Both the position numbers and the translations under genes were made by a program. Shown here in pieces: positions 1 to 5,794 of a DNA stretch of 9,092 nucleotides (positions are counted from its first letter, which is position 1; every line of letters starts with the position of its first letter). The notes under the pieces were generated by a model. The model searched no databases and had not been told where the DNA came from. It worked only from the letters and a program-made list of their open reading frames with translations. Source of the DNA: an uncultured bacterium (GTDB lineage: Bacteria; Auribacterota; Tritonobacteria; UBA1439); assembly GCA_937858775.1 (NCBI GenBank), contig CALLYX010000446.1, positions 1 through 9,092 on the forward strand, written 5' to 3'.

Positions 1-9
1 AGGGAATAC

Positions 10-290
10 ATGACCGAGACCAGAAACACCGGCGACAAGACCATCCACGCCCCCCAGCAGCAGCCGCGCAAGCCGCTGGGTCTGAAGCCACGTGGCGTCG
101 AACGCGACACGGTCCGCCAGAGCTTCTCCCACGGCCGCACCAACACGGTGCAGGTCGAGCGGAAGAAGCGGCGCATTGTCCTGCCCGGCGAGACGGCGAA
201 GCCCGAGCCGGAGGCAGCGGCACCGCGCCCGCCGCAGCCCGAAACGGTGAAGATCACGCCGCGCGACACGGTGGCCCCCTCGCCGCCGAA
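10..290 (+). CDS. infB: Translation initiation factor IF-2, N-terminal fragment only (alphaproteobacterial type)
   Basis: The first ~55 residues match the IF-2-associated N-terminal region of alphaproteobacteria: a GDKT motif at residues 8-11, then GVERDTVRQSFSHGRT at 29-44 and a basic ERKKRRIV stretch at 50-57, followed by a Pro/Ala/Glu-rich linker. ATG at 10 is preceded by AGGGA at 1-5, a plausible Shine-Dalgarno. IF-2 normally runs to about 850-1000 residues with a GTPase core; none of that is present. The frame stays open to a stop at 415-417, but beyond about 270-300 its translation turns into Arg/Ser/Trp-rich noise while another frame takes over. No nusA or rbfA neighbour is visible. 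I infer a truncated piece joined to unrelated DNA, most simply an assembly chimera. Identity is sure; the end coordinate is approximate. Confidence 0.8.
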
Positions 291-310
291 GCCGTCGCCG
301 CGGGCGTCCA
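240..310. other. Suspected chimeric junction between two unrelated coding fragments
   Basis: Up to about 270 the IF-2 frame has almost only G or C at third codon positions, as expected for a coding frame here. From about 273 the frame two bases over acquires that pattern and gives a sensible protein, while the IF-2 frame loses it. No intervening stop, start or ribosome binding site separates them. A chimeric read or contig join, a recombination scar or a frameshifted fusion could all produce this; the mismatch in gene family favours a join of unrelated DNA. The exact breakpoint cannot be placed from sequence alone. Confidence 0.55.
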
Positions 311-536
311 TCTCGTCCTCGGAAAGCTGGCGCAGCAGGGGGGCAAGATGGCCGGGACGATGGCGGCGAAGGAGGTGGCGAAGAGTTTCATCCCCGTCCT
401 CGGCACGGTGTACCTGATCCAGAACGTGGCGAAGGGGGTCGAGTTCGTGACGGAGGAGAAGGAGATCACCATCCCGGCGGGGACGACGCTGAAGCTCCAC
501 TTCGACGCCGAGGCGAGGATACCGGCGGGGGGGTGA
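273..536 (+). CDS. C-terminal fragment of an unrecognised protein
   Basis: The frame ending in TGA at 534-536 reads LAAEAVAAGVHLVLGKLAQ from about 279, then a Gly/Ala/Lys segment with a hydrophobic patch (IPVLGTVYLI, about 393-422), and closes with a short beta-like tail containing ITIPAGTTLKLHFD. The small-residue helix followed by an 'IPAGT' strand recalls glycine-zipper envelope proteins, but I do not recognise the family and assign no function. An internal ATG lies at 348, but the coding pattern starts earlier, so this is the tail of a longer protein whose start is missing or replaced by the IF-2 fragment. It converges on ptsI with only 11 bases between the stop codons and shares a hairpin with it, which suggests that this end, unlike the IF-2 piece, is native to the locus. 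Confidence 0.5.
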   Translation, partial: GPLAAEAVAAGVHLVLGKLAQQGGKMAGTMAAKEVAKSFIPVLGTVYLIQNVAKGVEFVTEEKEITIPAGTTLKLHFDAEARIPAGG

Positions 537-538
537 GC

Positions 539-560
539 GGGGGGCGCCTAGCGCTCCCCC
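539..560. terminator. Bidirectional hairpin between convergent genes
   Basis: GGGGGGCGC at 539-547 pairs with GCGCTCCCCC at 551-560, giving nine G-C pairs with one bulged T (555). The three-base loop (548-550) is exactly the ptsI stop codon TAG read on the minus strand. It fills the 11-base gap between the two convergent stops. No run of T follows on either strand, so it is not a textbook intrinsic terminator, but its position suits a shared 3'-end stabiliser or terminator. Confidence 0.45.
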
Positions 561-2332
561 TTCAGCACCACGAGTTCCGGGGCTACCTTGAGGAGGAGCC
601 GCCTGCAGCGCGTCCGTATGTCCTCGATGCTCGTGTAGCCGAGCACATCCTCGGCGAGCGCGCGGGCGTCGGCCAGCTGGACGGAGCGGATCACCTTCTT
701 GATCTCCGGGATTGAGACCGCGCTCACGCTGAACTCGTCCAGCCCCATCCCCAGCAGGATCAGGGCGAGGGACGGCTCGCCCGCCATCTCCCCGCACATC
801 CCCACCCAGATGTTCTCCTTGTGCCCCGCCGTGATGATCTGCGAGATGAGCCTGAGGATGGCCGGGTGCCGCGGCTCGTACAGGTAGGCGATCTTCTCGT
901 TCACGCGGTCCACGGCGAGCGAGTACTGGATCAAGTCGTTGGTCCCTATGCTGAAGAAGTCCACCTGCTTGGCGATGATGTCCGCCGTGAGCGCGGCGGA
1001 CGGGATCTCGATCATGGCCCCCACCTCGATCCCCTCGTCGAACTTCCGCCCCTTCTTCCTGAGCTCGTCCATGCACTCGCCGAGGATGCCGCGCGCGCGC
1101 ATCAGCTCGTCTATGCCGGAGATCATCGGGAACATGACCTTGACGTTGCCCTTTGTGGAGGCGCGCAGGATGGCGCGGAGCTGCGCCTTGAAGATGTCGG
1201 TCCGCTCCAGGCAGAAGCGGATCGCCCGCCAGCCGAGGAAGGGGTTCATCTCCCGCGGCACCTTGAGGTCGGAGAGAAACTTGTCCCCGCCGAGGTCGAG
1301 CGTCCTGATGATCACCGAGTGCGGGTACGTCTGCTCCGCGACCGAGCGGTACGCCTCGACCTGCTCGTCCTCCCCGGGGATGTCGCGGCGGTTCATGAAG
1401 AAGAACTCCGTACGGTAGAGGCCGATCCCGTCCGCCCCCTGCGCCAGGGCCCCCCGGACATCCTCCGGGAGCTCGATATTGGCGGCGAGGGAGACGCGGT
1501 ATCCGTCGAGCGTCTCCGCGGGCAGGTCCTTCAGGTTGACCAGGCGCTCCTCGATGGCGCGCAGCTTCGTCCGGACGTGGGTGTATTTCCTGAGGGTGTC
1601 GCGGGTCGGGGAGGCGATGACCACCCCGCCGGTGCCGTCCACGACGAGGGTCTCGCCGGTCTTGACCTTGCGGCTGATGTCGCGGAGCCCGACCACCGCG
1701 GGGGCCCTGAGCGAGCGGGCCATGATCGCCGTGTGCGAGGTCATCGCGCCGATGTCGGTGGCGAAGCTGATCACCTTGTCCTTGTGCATCAGGGCGGTGT
1801 CGGAGGGGGAGAGGTCGTAGGCGACGATGATCACCTCCTCCGTGAGCCGGCCCACGTCCTCCCGCTTCTTCCCCATGAGGTTGTGGAGCACCCGCCTGGT
1901 GACGTCGCGGATATCGCTGGCGCGCTCCTTGAGGTAGTCGTCCTCGATCTGGGCGAAGATCTCGGCGTACTTCCTGCTGACCTGCTCGAAGACGTACTCG
2001 ATATTGGATCGTTCGCGCTCGATCTTCTTGATCACGTCCTCGATGAAGGAACGGTCCTCGAGGACGAGGAGGTGGGCGTTGAATATCTCCGCATGCTTGG
2101 TCCCGAGGCGCTCCGAGATCTTGTCCTGGATCTGGAGGATCTCCTGGCGCGTGCGTATGAGGGCGTCCTCGAAGCGCGCTATCTCGACGGGGACCTGGGC
2201 CGCGTCGATATGGCGCTTGATGACGACGACCTCCTCCGTGTCGAAGATGAACGCCTTCCCGATGGCGACCCCCGGGGAGACGCCGATGCCGTGGAAGACG
2301 CGCTCCTGCGGCCTGGAAGATTGGCTGGGCAT
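548..2332 (-). CDS. ptsI: Phosphoenolpyruvate-protein phosphotransferase (PTS enzyme I)
   Basis: This cytoplasmic enzyme takes phosphate from PEP onto a histidine and passes it to HPr, the first step of the phosphotransferase relay. Its 594 residues fit plain enzyme I (about 570-590). The HPr-binding/helical domain spans roughly 12-150. The swivelling phospho-His domain carries GAMTSHTAIMAR at 195-206 with active His200. The PEP-binding barrel carries GIGLYRTEF (302-310, Arg307), FPMIS (401-405), GTNDLIQY (463-470) and GMCGEMAG (511-518, catalytic Cys513). There is no N-terminal GAF domain, so it is not the PtsP (nitrogen PTS) form. ATG at 2332 lies one base after the ptsH stop and has a GAGGAG ribosome site, so ptsH and ptsI are translationally coupled. 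No EIIA/B/C gene is in the window, so the final acceptor is unknown. Confidence 0.96.
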   Translation of the reverse strand: MPSQSSRPQERVFHGIGVSPGVAIGKAFIFDTEEVVVIKRHIDAAQVPVEIARFEDALIRTRQEILQIQDKISERLGTKHAEIFNAHLLVLEDRSFIEDVIKKIERERSNIEYVFEQVSRKYAEIFAQIEDDYLKERASDIRDVTRRVLHNLMGKKREDVGRLTEEVIIVAYDLSPSDTALMHKDKVISFATDIGAMTSHTAIMARSLRAPAVVGLRDISRKVKTGETLVVDGTGGVVIASPTRDTLRKYTHVRTKLRAIEERLVNLKDLPAETLDGYRVSLAANIELPEDVRGALAQGADGIGLYRTEFFFMNRRDIPGEDEQVEAYRSVAEQTYPHSVIIRTLDLGGDKFLSDLKVPREMNPFLGWRAIRFCLERTDIFKAQLRAILRASTKGNVKVMFPMISGIDELMRARGILGECMDELRKKGRKFDEGIEVGAMIEIPSAALTADIIAKQVDFFSIGTNDLIQYSLAVDRVNEKIAYLYEPRHPAILRLISQIITAGHKENIWVGMCGEMAGEPSLALILLGMGLDEFSVSAVSIPEIKKVIRSVQLADARALAEDVLGYTSIEDIRTRCRRLLLKVAPELVVLKGER

Positions 2333-2333
2333 C

Positions 2334-2612
2334 TCACTCCTCGCCGAACTTGCTGTTGACCAGCTCCTCGAGCGCGCTCACCGCCTCGGCGGCGTCCGCC
2401 CCCTCCGCGGTGACGGTGATCTTCAGCCCCTTGCCGGCGGCGAGCATCATGATCCCCATGATGCTCTTGCCGTTGACCCTCTCGCTCCCCCTCTCGACGG
2501 TGATCTCGGAGGAGAACTTGCTGGCCAGCTGAACGAACATCGCCGCCGGCCTCGCGTGAAGGCCGAGGGCGTTGGAGATGGTGAGCTCCCTGCGCACGAC
2601 CATGTCGGTCAC
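2334..2612 (-). CDS. ptsH: Phosphocarrier protein HPr
   Basis: HPr carries phosphate from enzyme I to EII proteins and is also a regulatory substrate of HprK. At 92 residues it matches the family. The NALGLHARPA motif at 14-23 supplies His19 (canonical His15), and NGKSIMGIMML at 47-57 supplies Ser50 (canonical Ser46), so both the EI-dependent and HprK-dependent phosphorylation sites are present. The start chosen is GTG at 2612, preceded by a long G-rich tract that can serve as ribosome site. ATG at 2603 would give 89 residues with His16 and Ser47, closer to canonical numbering, but lies far from the G tract. It sits between hprK, its likely kinase, and ptsI, its phosphoryl donor, so substrate and both enzymes are adjacent. 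Confidence 0.95.
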   Translation of the reverse strand: MTDMVVRRELTISNALGLHARPAAMFVQLASKFSSEITVERGSERVNGKSIMGIMMLAAGKGLKITVTAEGADAAEAVSALEELVNSKFGEE

Positions 2613-2629
2613 GTGCCCCCCCGCCCCGG

Positions 2630-2653
2630 CCCCCGTCCGCGGCGCGGAGGGGG
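2630..2653 (-). other. Strong intercistronic hairpin between hprK and ptsH
   Basis: On the minus strand CCCCCTCCGC pairs with GCGGA and GGGGG around a GCC loop, giving ten pairs with one bulged C. The structure occupies the middle of the 49-base hprK-ptsH gap, directly before the G-rich tract used as the ptsH ribosome site. No T run follows, so it should not end transcription. It could act as an RNA processing or 3' protection stem that sets different expression levels for hprK and ptsH; that role is inference. Confidence 0.45.
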
Positions 2654-2661
2654 CGGCGGCG

Positions 2662-3594
2662 TCACACCTTCTTCATGACTTCGATCAGGCCGCGGTCGAG
2701 GGACCGGGCGGCGTGCTTTCCCATCTTCTTCAATCGCTGGTTGAGGGCGGCCGCCTCGAGGAGCAGGACGATATCCCTCCCCGGCCTCACCGGGATGAGC
2801 ATGTGGGGAAGCCTCTGGCCGAGGATTTCGATCTCCTTGTCCTCGAGGCCGACGCGCTCGTACTCCTTGCCGCTCTCCCACTCCTCGAGGGTCACCACGA
2901 GCTCTACCTCCTGCGCGTCCTTGATGCACGTGGCCCCGTAGAGGTCCTGGACGTTGATGATCCCGAGGCCGCGTATCTCCATGTGGTGCTTGACGATCTC
3001 GGACCCGGTCCCGACGAGGTATTTCCCCTCGTGGAGCCGGATCTTGACGACGTCGTCCGAGATAAGGCGGTGCCCGCGCTTGATCAGGCCCAGCGCGCAC
3101 TCGCTCTTGCCCACGCCGCTCTTGCCGCAGATGAGGATGCCCACGCCGAACACCTCCAGCAGGTCGCCCGGGATCGTGGTGGCGGGCGAGAAGCGATTCT
3201 CGAGGAATATCGTGGCCTGGTTGATGAGGGCCATGGTCACGACCGGGCTCCTGAAGAGAGGCACCCGCTGGCGGTCGGCCTCCTCCAGCAGCTCCCGGGG
3301 GGGGCGGTAGTTGCGGCCGACGATGACGCACGGGACGCGCATCTTGAGCAGCTCGCGTATCCGCCTGCGCCGCAGGGCGGGCGCCATGCTGTTCAGGTAG
3401 TTGATCTCCACCATCCCGAGCACCTGGGGCCGCAGGCTGGCGAAGTAGGCGAAATAGCCGGCGAGGGCGAGGCCGGGGCGGTTGAGCTCGGGCACCATGA
3501 TGCGCCGCTTCAGGCCCTCACCCCCCGCGACGAGGCGGAGCCTGAGCCTTTCCCCCGTGAGCCGGTAGAAATCCTCGACCTTGATCCCGCGCAT
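2662..3594 (-). CDS. hprK: HPr kinase/phosphorylase (bifunctional, HprK family), unusual active site
   Basis: This cytoplasmic enzyme phosphorylates the regulatory serine of HPr with ATP or PPi and reverses it with phosphate. From ATG 3594 it is 310 residues, the usual length of two-domain HprK. The N-terminal domain spans about 1-130. The kinase domain has Walker A GKSGVGKSE (157-165), the Asp pair ISDDVV (178-183), the family signature MEIRGLGIINV (205-215) and VRPGRD near the C-terminus. The frame is open to 3684 and would overlap hpf, but family alignment and a GGGGATC leader support 3594. In Lactobacillus-type enzymes an invariant His-Gly (His140) precedes the Walker A loop by about 16 residues; here the equivalent dipeptide is Pro142-Gly143, coded CCG. 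Kinase residues are otherwise intact, so activity is likely, but the balance between kinase and phosphorylase may be shifted. Confidence 0.93.
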   Translation of the reverse strand: MRGIKVEDFYRLTGERLRLRLVAGGEGLKRRIMVPELNRPGLALAGYFAYFASLRPQVLGMVEINYLNSMAPALRRRRIRELLKMRVPCVIVGRNYRPPRELLEEADRQRVPLFRSPVVTMALINQATIFLENRFSPATTIPGDLLEVFGVGILICGKSGVGKSECALGLIKRGHRLISDDVVKIRLHEGKYLVGTGSEIVKHHMEIRGLGIINVQDLYGATCIKDAQEVELVVTLEEWESGKEYERVGLEDKEIEILGQRLPHMLIPVRPGRDIVLLLEAAALNQRLKKMGKHAARSLDRGLIEVMKKV

Positions 3595-3626
3595 GATCCC
3601 CGCCCCCGGGGCCGGTTCCCGGGCGC

Positions 3627-4406
3627 CTACCCGCCCGGCTCGATGAGGCCGTGCCCCCCGCCCGCCTGCGCGTAGACGACGCACGGCGTCCGCGCCTCGG
3701 TGTTCATGAAGAAGCGGTACCTCTCCCCGGCCGCGGCCATCGCCTCCACCGCCTCCTCGGGGGACTCCCAGCCGACGAGGCGGTCCTCCCTGCGGACGGC
3801 GCGCGGCCGCCGGTCGGCGGCGACGGCCTCCTCCGCGTAGACCCGCATCCGGAAGAGGGCCGGCCTGCCGGGGCCCTGGAGCTTCTTGGGGACGAGGTGG
3901 CCGATCTCTCCCTCCGCGGGGCGGCAGAGGAGGTTCACCCGCTCGGTGTCGGCGTTCATGAAGACGAAGAAGAGGTGGCGCTGCGTCTTCATCTGGAGGA
4001 GCGCCTCGTCGAGGAACATCGGGTTCATGGCGAAGCGGAGGGTGATCCCGGCATCCCCGCGGTCCGCCCCGCCCGAGGCGGGAAGGGGGCGCCTCGCCGG
4101 GGCCCTGCGGGGCGCCTTCCGCCTCCGGCCGAGGCGCTCCTTGAAGCGGCGGAGCCGCCGCTCGAGCCTGGCGGCCGCCGAATCGATCGAGGCGTACATG
4201 TCGGGCGTCTCCGCGCGGCAGAAGAGCTCGAGGCCCTTGCCCCGCACGGTGATCTCCGCGATGTGGCGGTACTTCTGCACGTCCATGATCACGTGCGCCT
4301 CGTTGAGGTGCGGGCGCCTCGTCACGACCCGCCCCAGCTTCTCGCGGGCGTACTCCTTCATCGCCCCGGTGACGCGCACATGGCGTCCGGTCACGATCAG
4401 TTGCAT
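3627..4406 (-). CDS. hpf: Long ribosome hibernation promoting factor with two C-terminal domains
   Basis: HPF binds the 30S decoding site and, in the long form, dimerises ribosomes into inactive 100S particles under nutrient stress. Residues 1-95 form the S30AE/YfiA domain (start MQLIVTGRHV, with a basic C-terminal helix). A basic Arg/Pro-rich linker covers 94-118. A first C-terminal domain at about 120-173 contains FLDEALLQM, FFVFMNADT and GEIGHLVP. A second, diverged copy at about 185-258 contains SPEEAVEAM, YRFFMNTE and GHGLIEP. Ordinary long HPF has one such domain and about 180-200 residues; this one has 259. The ATG at 4406 has an excellent ribosome site. In Proteobacteria the lptB-hpf interval holds rpoN; here it is absent. 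It lies between the LPS export genes and hprK, a common stress and carbon-control context. Confidence 0.92.
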   Translation of the reverse strand: MQLIVTGRHVRVTGAMKEYAREKLGRVVTRRPHLNEAHVIMDVQKYRHIAEITVRGKGLELFCRAETPDMYASIDSAAARLERRLRRFKERLGRRRKAPRRAPARRPLPASGGADRGDAGITLRFAMNPMFLDEALLQMKTQRHLFFVFMNADTERVNLLCRPAEGEIGHLVPKKLQGPGRPALFRMRVYAEEAVAADRRPRAVRREDRLVGWESPEEAVEAMAAAGERYRFFMNTEARTPCVVYAQAGGGHGLIEPGG

Positions 4407-4410
4407 GCCG

Positions 4411-4418
4411 CCTCCTCC
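4411..4418 (-). promoter_or_regulatory. Very strong ribosome binding site for hpf
   Basis: The minus strand reads GGAGGAGG four bases before the hpf ATG. It is the clearest Shine-Dalgarno in the window and fixes the start at 4406. Confidence 0.7.
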
Positions 4419-4420
4419 GG

Positions 4421-4447
4421 AAAAGGGCGGGCCGGCGCGGATCGGCC
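4421..4447 (-). other. Weak hairpin plus T4 between lptB and hpf
   Basis: Just after the lptB stop the minus strand has GGCCG, an 8-base loop, CGGCC, then CGCCCTTTT. The five-pair stem and short T run set five bases away could cause partial termination or pausing, reducing read-through into hpf. The stem is short and the T run displaced, so I treat it as a weak candidate. Confidence 0.2.
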
Positions 4448-4448
4448 G

Positions 4449-5249
4449 CTACATCTCGAAGCGCTCGCCCAGGTAAAACTGGCGGGCCTCCGGGTCGTTG
4501 ATGAGGAAGTCGGAGGTCCCGTGCGTCAGCACCTTCCCCTCGTAGATGAGGTACGACCGGTCCGTGATCGTCAAGGTCTCCCGGACGCTGTGATCGGTCA
4601 GCAGGATGCCCAATCCCTTCTTCTTGAGGTTCGCGATGATCTGCTGGACGTCGAAGACGGCGATCGGGTCCACCCCGGAAAACGGCTCGTCCAGGAGCAT
4701 GAACGATGGGGATGTGACGAGTGCCCGGCTGATCTCCAGGCGCCTGCGCTCGCCGCCCGAGAGGGTGAACGCCTTCTGCTTGGCGAGGTGGGCGATCCCG
4801 AGCTCGTCCAGCAGCTCCCCCAGGCGCTCCCTGCGCTTCGCGCGGGAGAGGGGGAGCGTCTCGAGGATGGCCATGATATTCTGCTCGACCGTCAGTTTCC
4901 TGAAGATCGAGGACTCCTGGGAGAGGTAGCTCATTCCCAGGCGCGCCCGCTGCGCCATCGGCATCCGCGTGATCTCGCGCTCCTTGAAGAAGACCGCCCC
5001 CGAATGGGGTCGTATGAGCCCCACGATCATGTAGAAGGTGGTTGTCTTGCCGGCGCCGTTGGGGCCCAGGAGTCCGACTATCTCGCCCGGGTTGACGGTG
5101 ATGTTGACGCCGTTGACCACCGCGCGCCCGCCGTAGATCTTCACCAGGTTGTCGGTCCGCGTGAGGGCCGTCCCGCGGGAGCCGTGAGCCGCGGCCGCCA
5201 GCCCCTGGGGGTCCCGCGGGGCGGGGGCCTTCCCCTGAGTGTTCTTCAT
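4449..5249 (-). CDS. lptB: LPS export ABC transporter ATP-binding protein LptB
   Basis: LptB is the cytoplasmic ATPase that powers LPS extraction by LptF/LptG and its push along the Lpt bridge. All ABC motifs are present: Walker A GPNGAGKTT (62-70), Q-loop Gln111 in YLSQESSIFRKLT, signature LSGGERRRLEISRAL (163-177), Walker B FMLLDEPFSGVDP (183-195) and H-loop His220 in LLTDHS. The YLSQE.SIFRKLTVE stretch and the YLGERFEM C-terminus separate LptB from amino-acid ABC ATPases. The 266 residues exceed the usual ~240 because of a basic, Ala/Gly-rich N-terminal extension of about 26 residues. ATG at 5249 overlaps the lptA stop (ATGA) and has GAAAGG seven bases upstream, so the long form is probably real. 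The membrane partners lptF and lptG are not in this window. Confidence 0.96.
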   Translation of the reverse strand: MKNTQGKAPAPRDPQGLAAAAHGSRGTALTRTDNLVKIYGGRAVVNGVNITVNPGEIVGLLGPNGAGKTTTFYMIVGLIRPHSGAVFFKEREITRMPMAQRARLGMSYLSQESSIFRKLTVEQNIMAILETLPLSRAKRRERLGELLDELGIAHLAKQKAFTLSGGERRRLEISRALVTSPSFMLLDEPFSGVDPIAVFDVQQIIANLKKKGLGILLTDHSVRETLTITDRSYLIYEGKVLTHGTSDFLINDPEARQFYLGERFEM

Positions 5250-5794
5250 GGCAACGCCTTTCTGAGCGCGCCCGGGGCCGGCGCGGCCGGCAGCCCCCGC
5301 GCGTCGTTCGCGAACCCCGGTCCCTGGTCGGAATAGAAGACCATCCGGGCCCGCGGCTCGAATATGGTCCGGTCCTGGTCCTTGAATATCGTGATCCTCT
5401 CGGCCGCGTAGGCGTTGGGGCCGTGGAGGATCTTGGGGTCGCCCGTGAGGAGGATCCGCCCGTCGTTCGCGGTATAGACGGCCTTGCGGCTCACGGCCCT
5501 CCTCCCGGGCGAGTCGATGACGACCTGCCTCCCCGTCGCGGTGATCTCCCTGACCTGCCGGTCGGCGGGGTTGAAGATCACGATCATCCTGTCGGCGAAC
5601 AGGTCCCCGCTCCTGTCCTTCACGTGCACCCGGCCCGTGAAGTCGGCGACGTTTTTCGCGTAATCCACCTCGAGCCGGTCCGAGGTGACGACGGTGGGCG
5701 GCCCCGCGGCCGGCCGCGCGGCCCGGGCAGGCCCGGACTGGGCCGGCTGCGCCAGCATCGAGGCGGCGAGCAGCGAGGCGGCCGCGGCGATCAT
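5246..5794 (-). CDS. lptA: Periplasmic LPS transport protein LptA (OstA-like)
   Basis: LptA forms the beta-jellyroll bridge that carries LPS across the periplasm between LptC and LptD. The 182-residue product has a hydrophobic Ala/Leu-rich leader at 1-19, a Pro/Ala linker to 33, then an OstA fold at about 34-150: VVTSDRLEVDY, ADFTGRVHVKD, LFADRMIVIF, QVREITATGRQVVID and the late GRILLTGDPKIL strand. A Pro/Ala-rich tail closes it. ATG 5794 overlaps the lptC stop (ATGA) and has AAGGGG about eight bases upstream. The leader has no Lys or Arg before its hydrophobic core, which is unusual for a Sec signal, and no in-frame start further upstream repairs this. Position between lptC-like and lptB genes strongly supports the call. 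Confidence 0.88.
   Translation of the reverse strand: MIAAAASLLAASMLAQPAQSGPARAARPAAGPPTVVTSDRLEVDYAKNVADFTGRVHVKDRSGDLFADRMIVIFNPADRQVREITATGRQVVIDSPGRRAVSRKAVYTANDGRILLTGDPKILHGPNAYAAERITIFKDQDRTIFEPRARMVFYSDQGPGFANDARGLPAAPAPGALRKALP

Noticed and set aside
821..2359. Long plus-strand open frame (512 codons) antisense to ptsI
   Set aside because: It mirrors the G/C-biased codons of ptsI, has low-complexity Asp/Glu/Val/Arg-rich translation and no family motif, and ptsI is unmistakable on the other strand.
2609..3331. Minus-strand 240-codon frame inside hprK
   Set aside because: Arg/Gly/Pro-rich out-of-frame shadow of hprK, whose own frame carries every HprK motif.
3602..3624. CCCGGG/CCCGGG inverted repeat between hpf and hprK
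   Set aside because: Six pairs of a palindromic word in G+C-rich DNA without a T run; weaker than the other hairpins and easily due to chance.
4875..4900. TATCAT box inside lptB as a possible promoter for hpf
   Set aside because: No acceptable -35 hexamer lies 15-19 bases upstream, and the bases are explained by ordinary lptB codons.
3651..5336. Long plus-strand open frame (561 codons) antisense to hpf, lptB and part of lptA
   Set aside because: It spans three well supported genes on the opposite strand and its translation has no recognisable domain; long antisense frames are expected at this G+C content.
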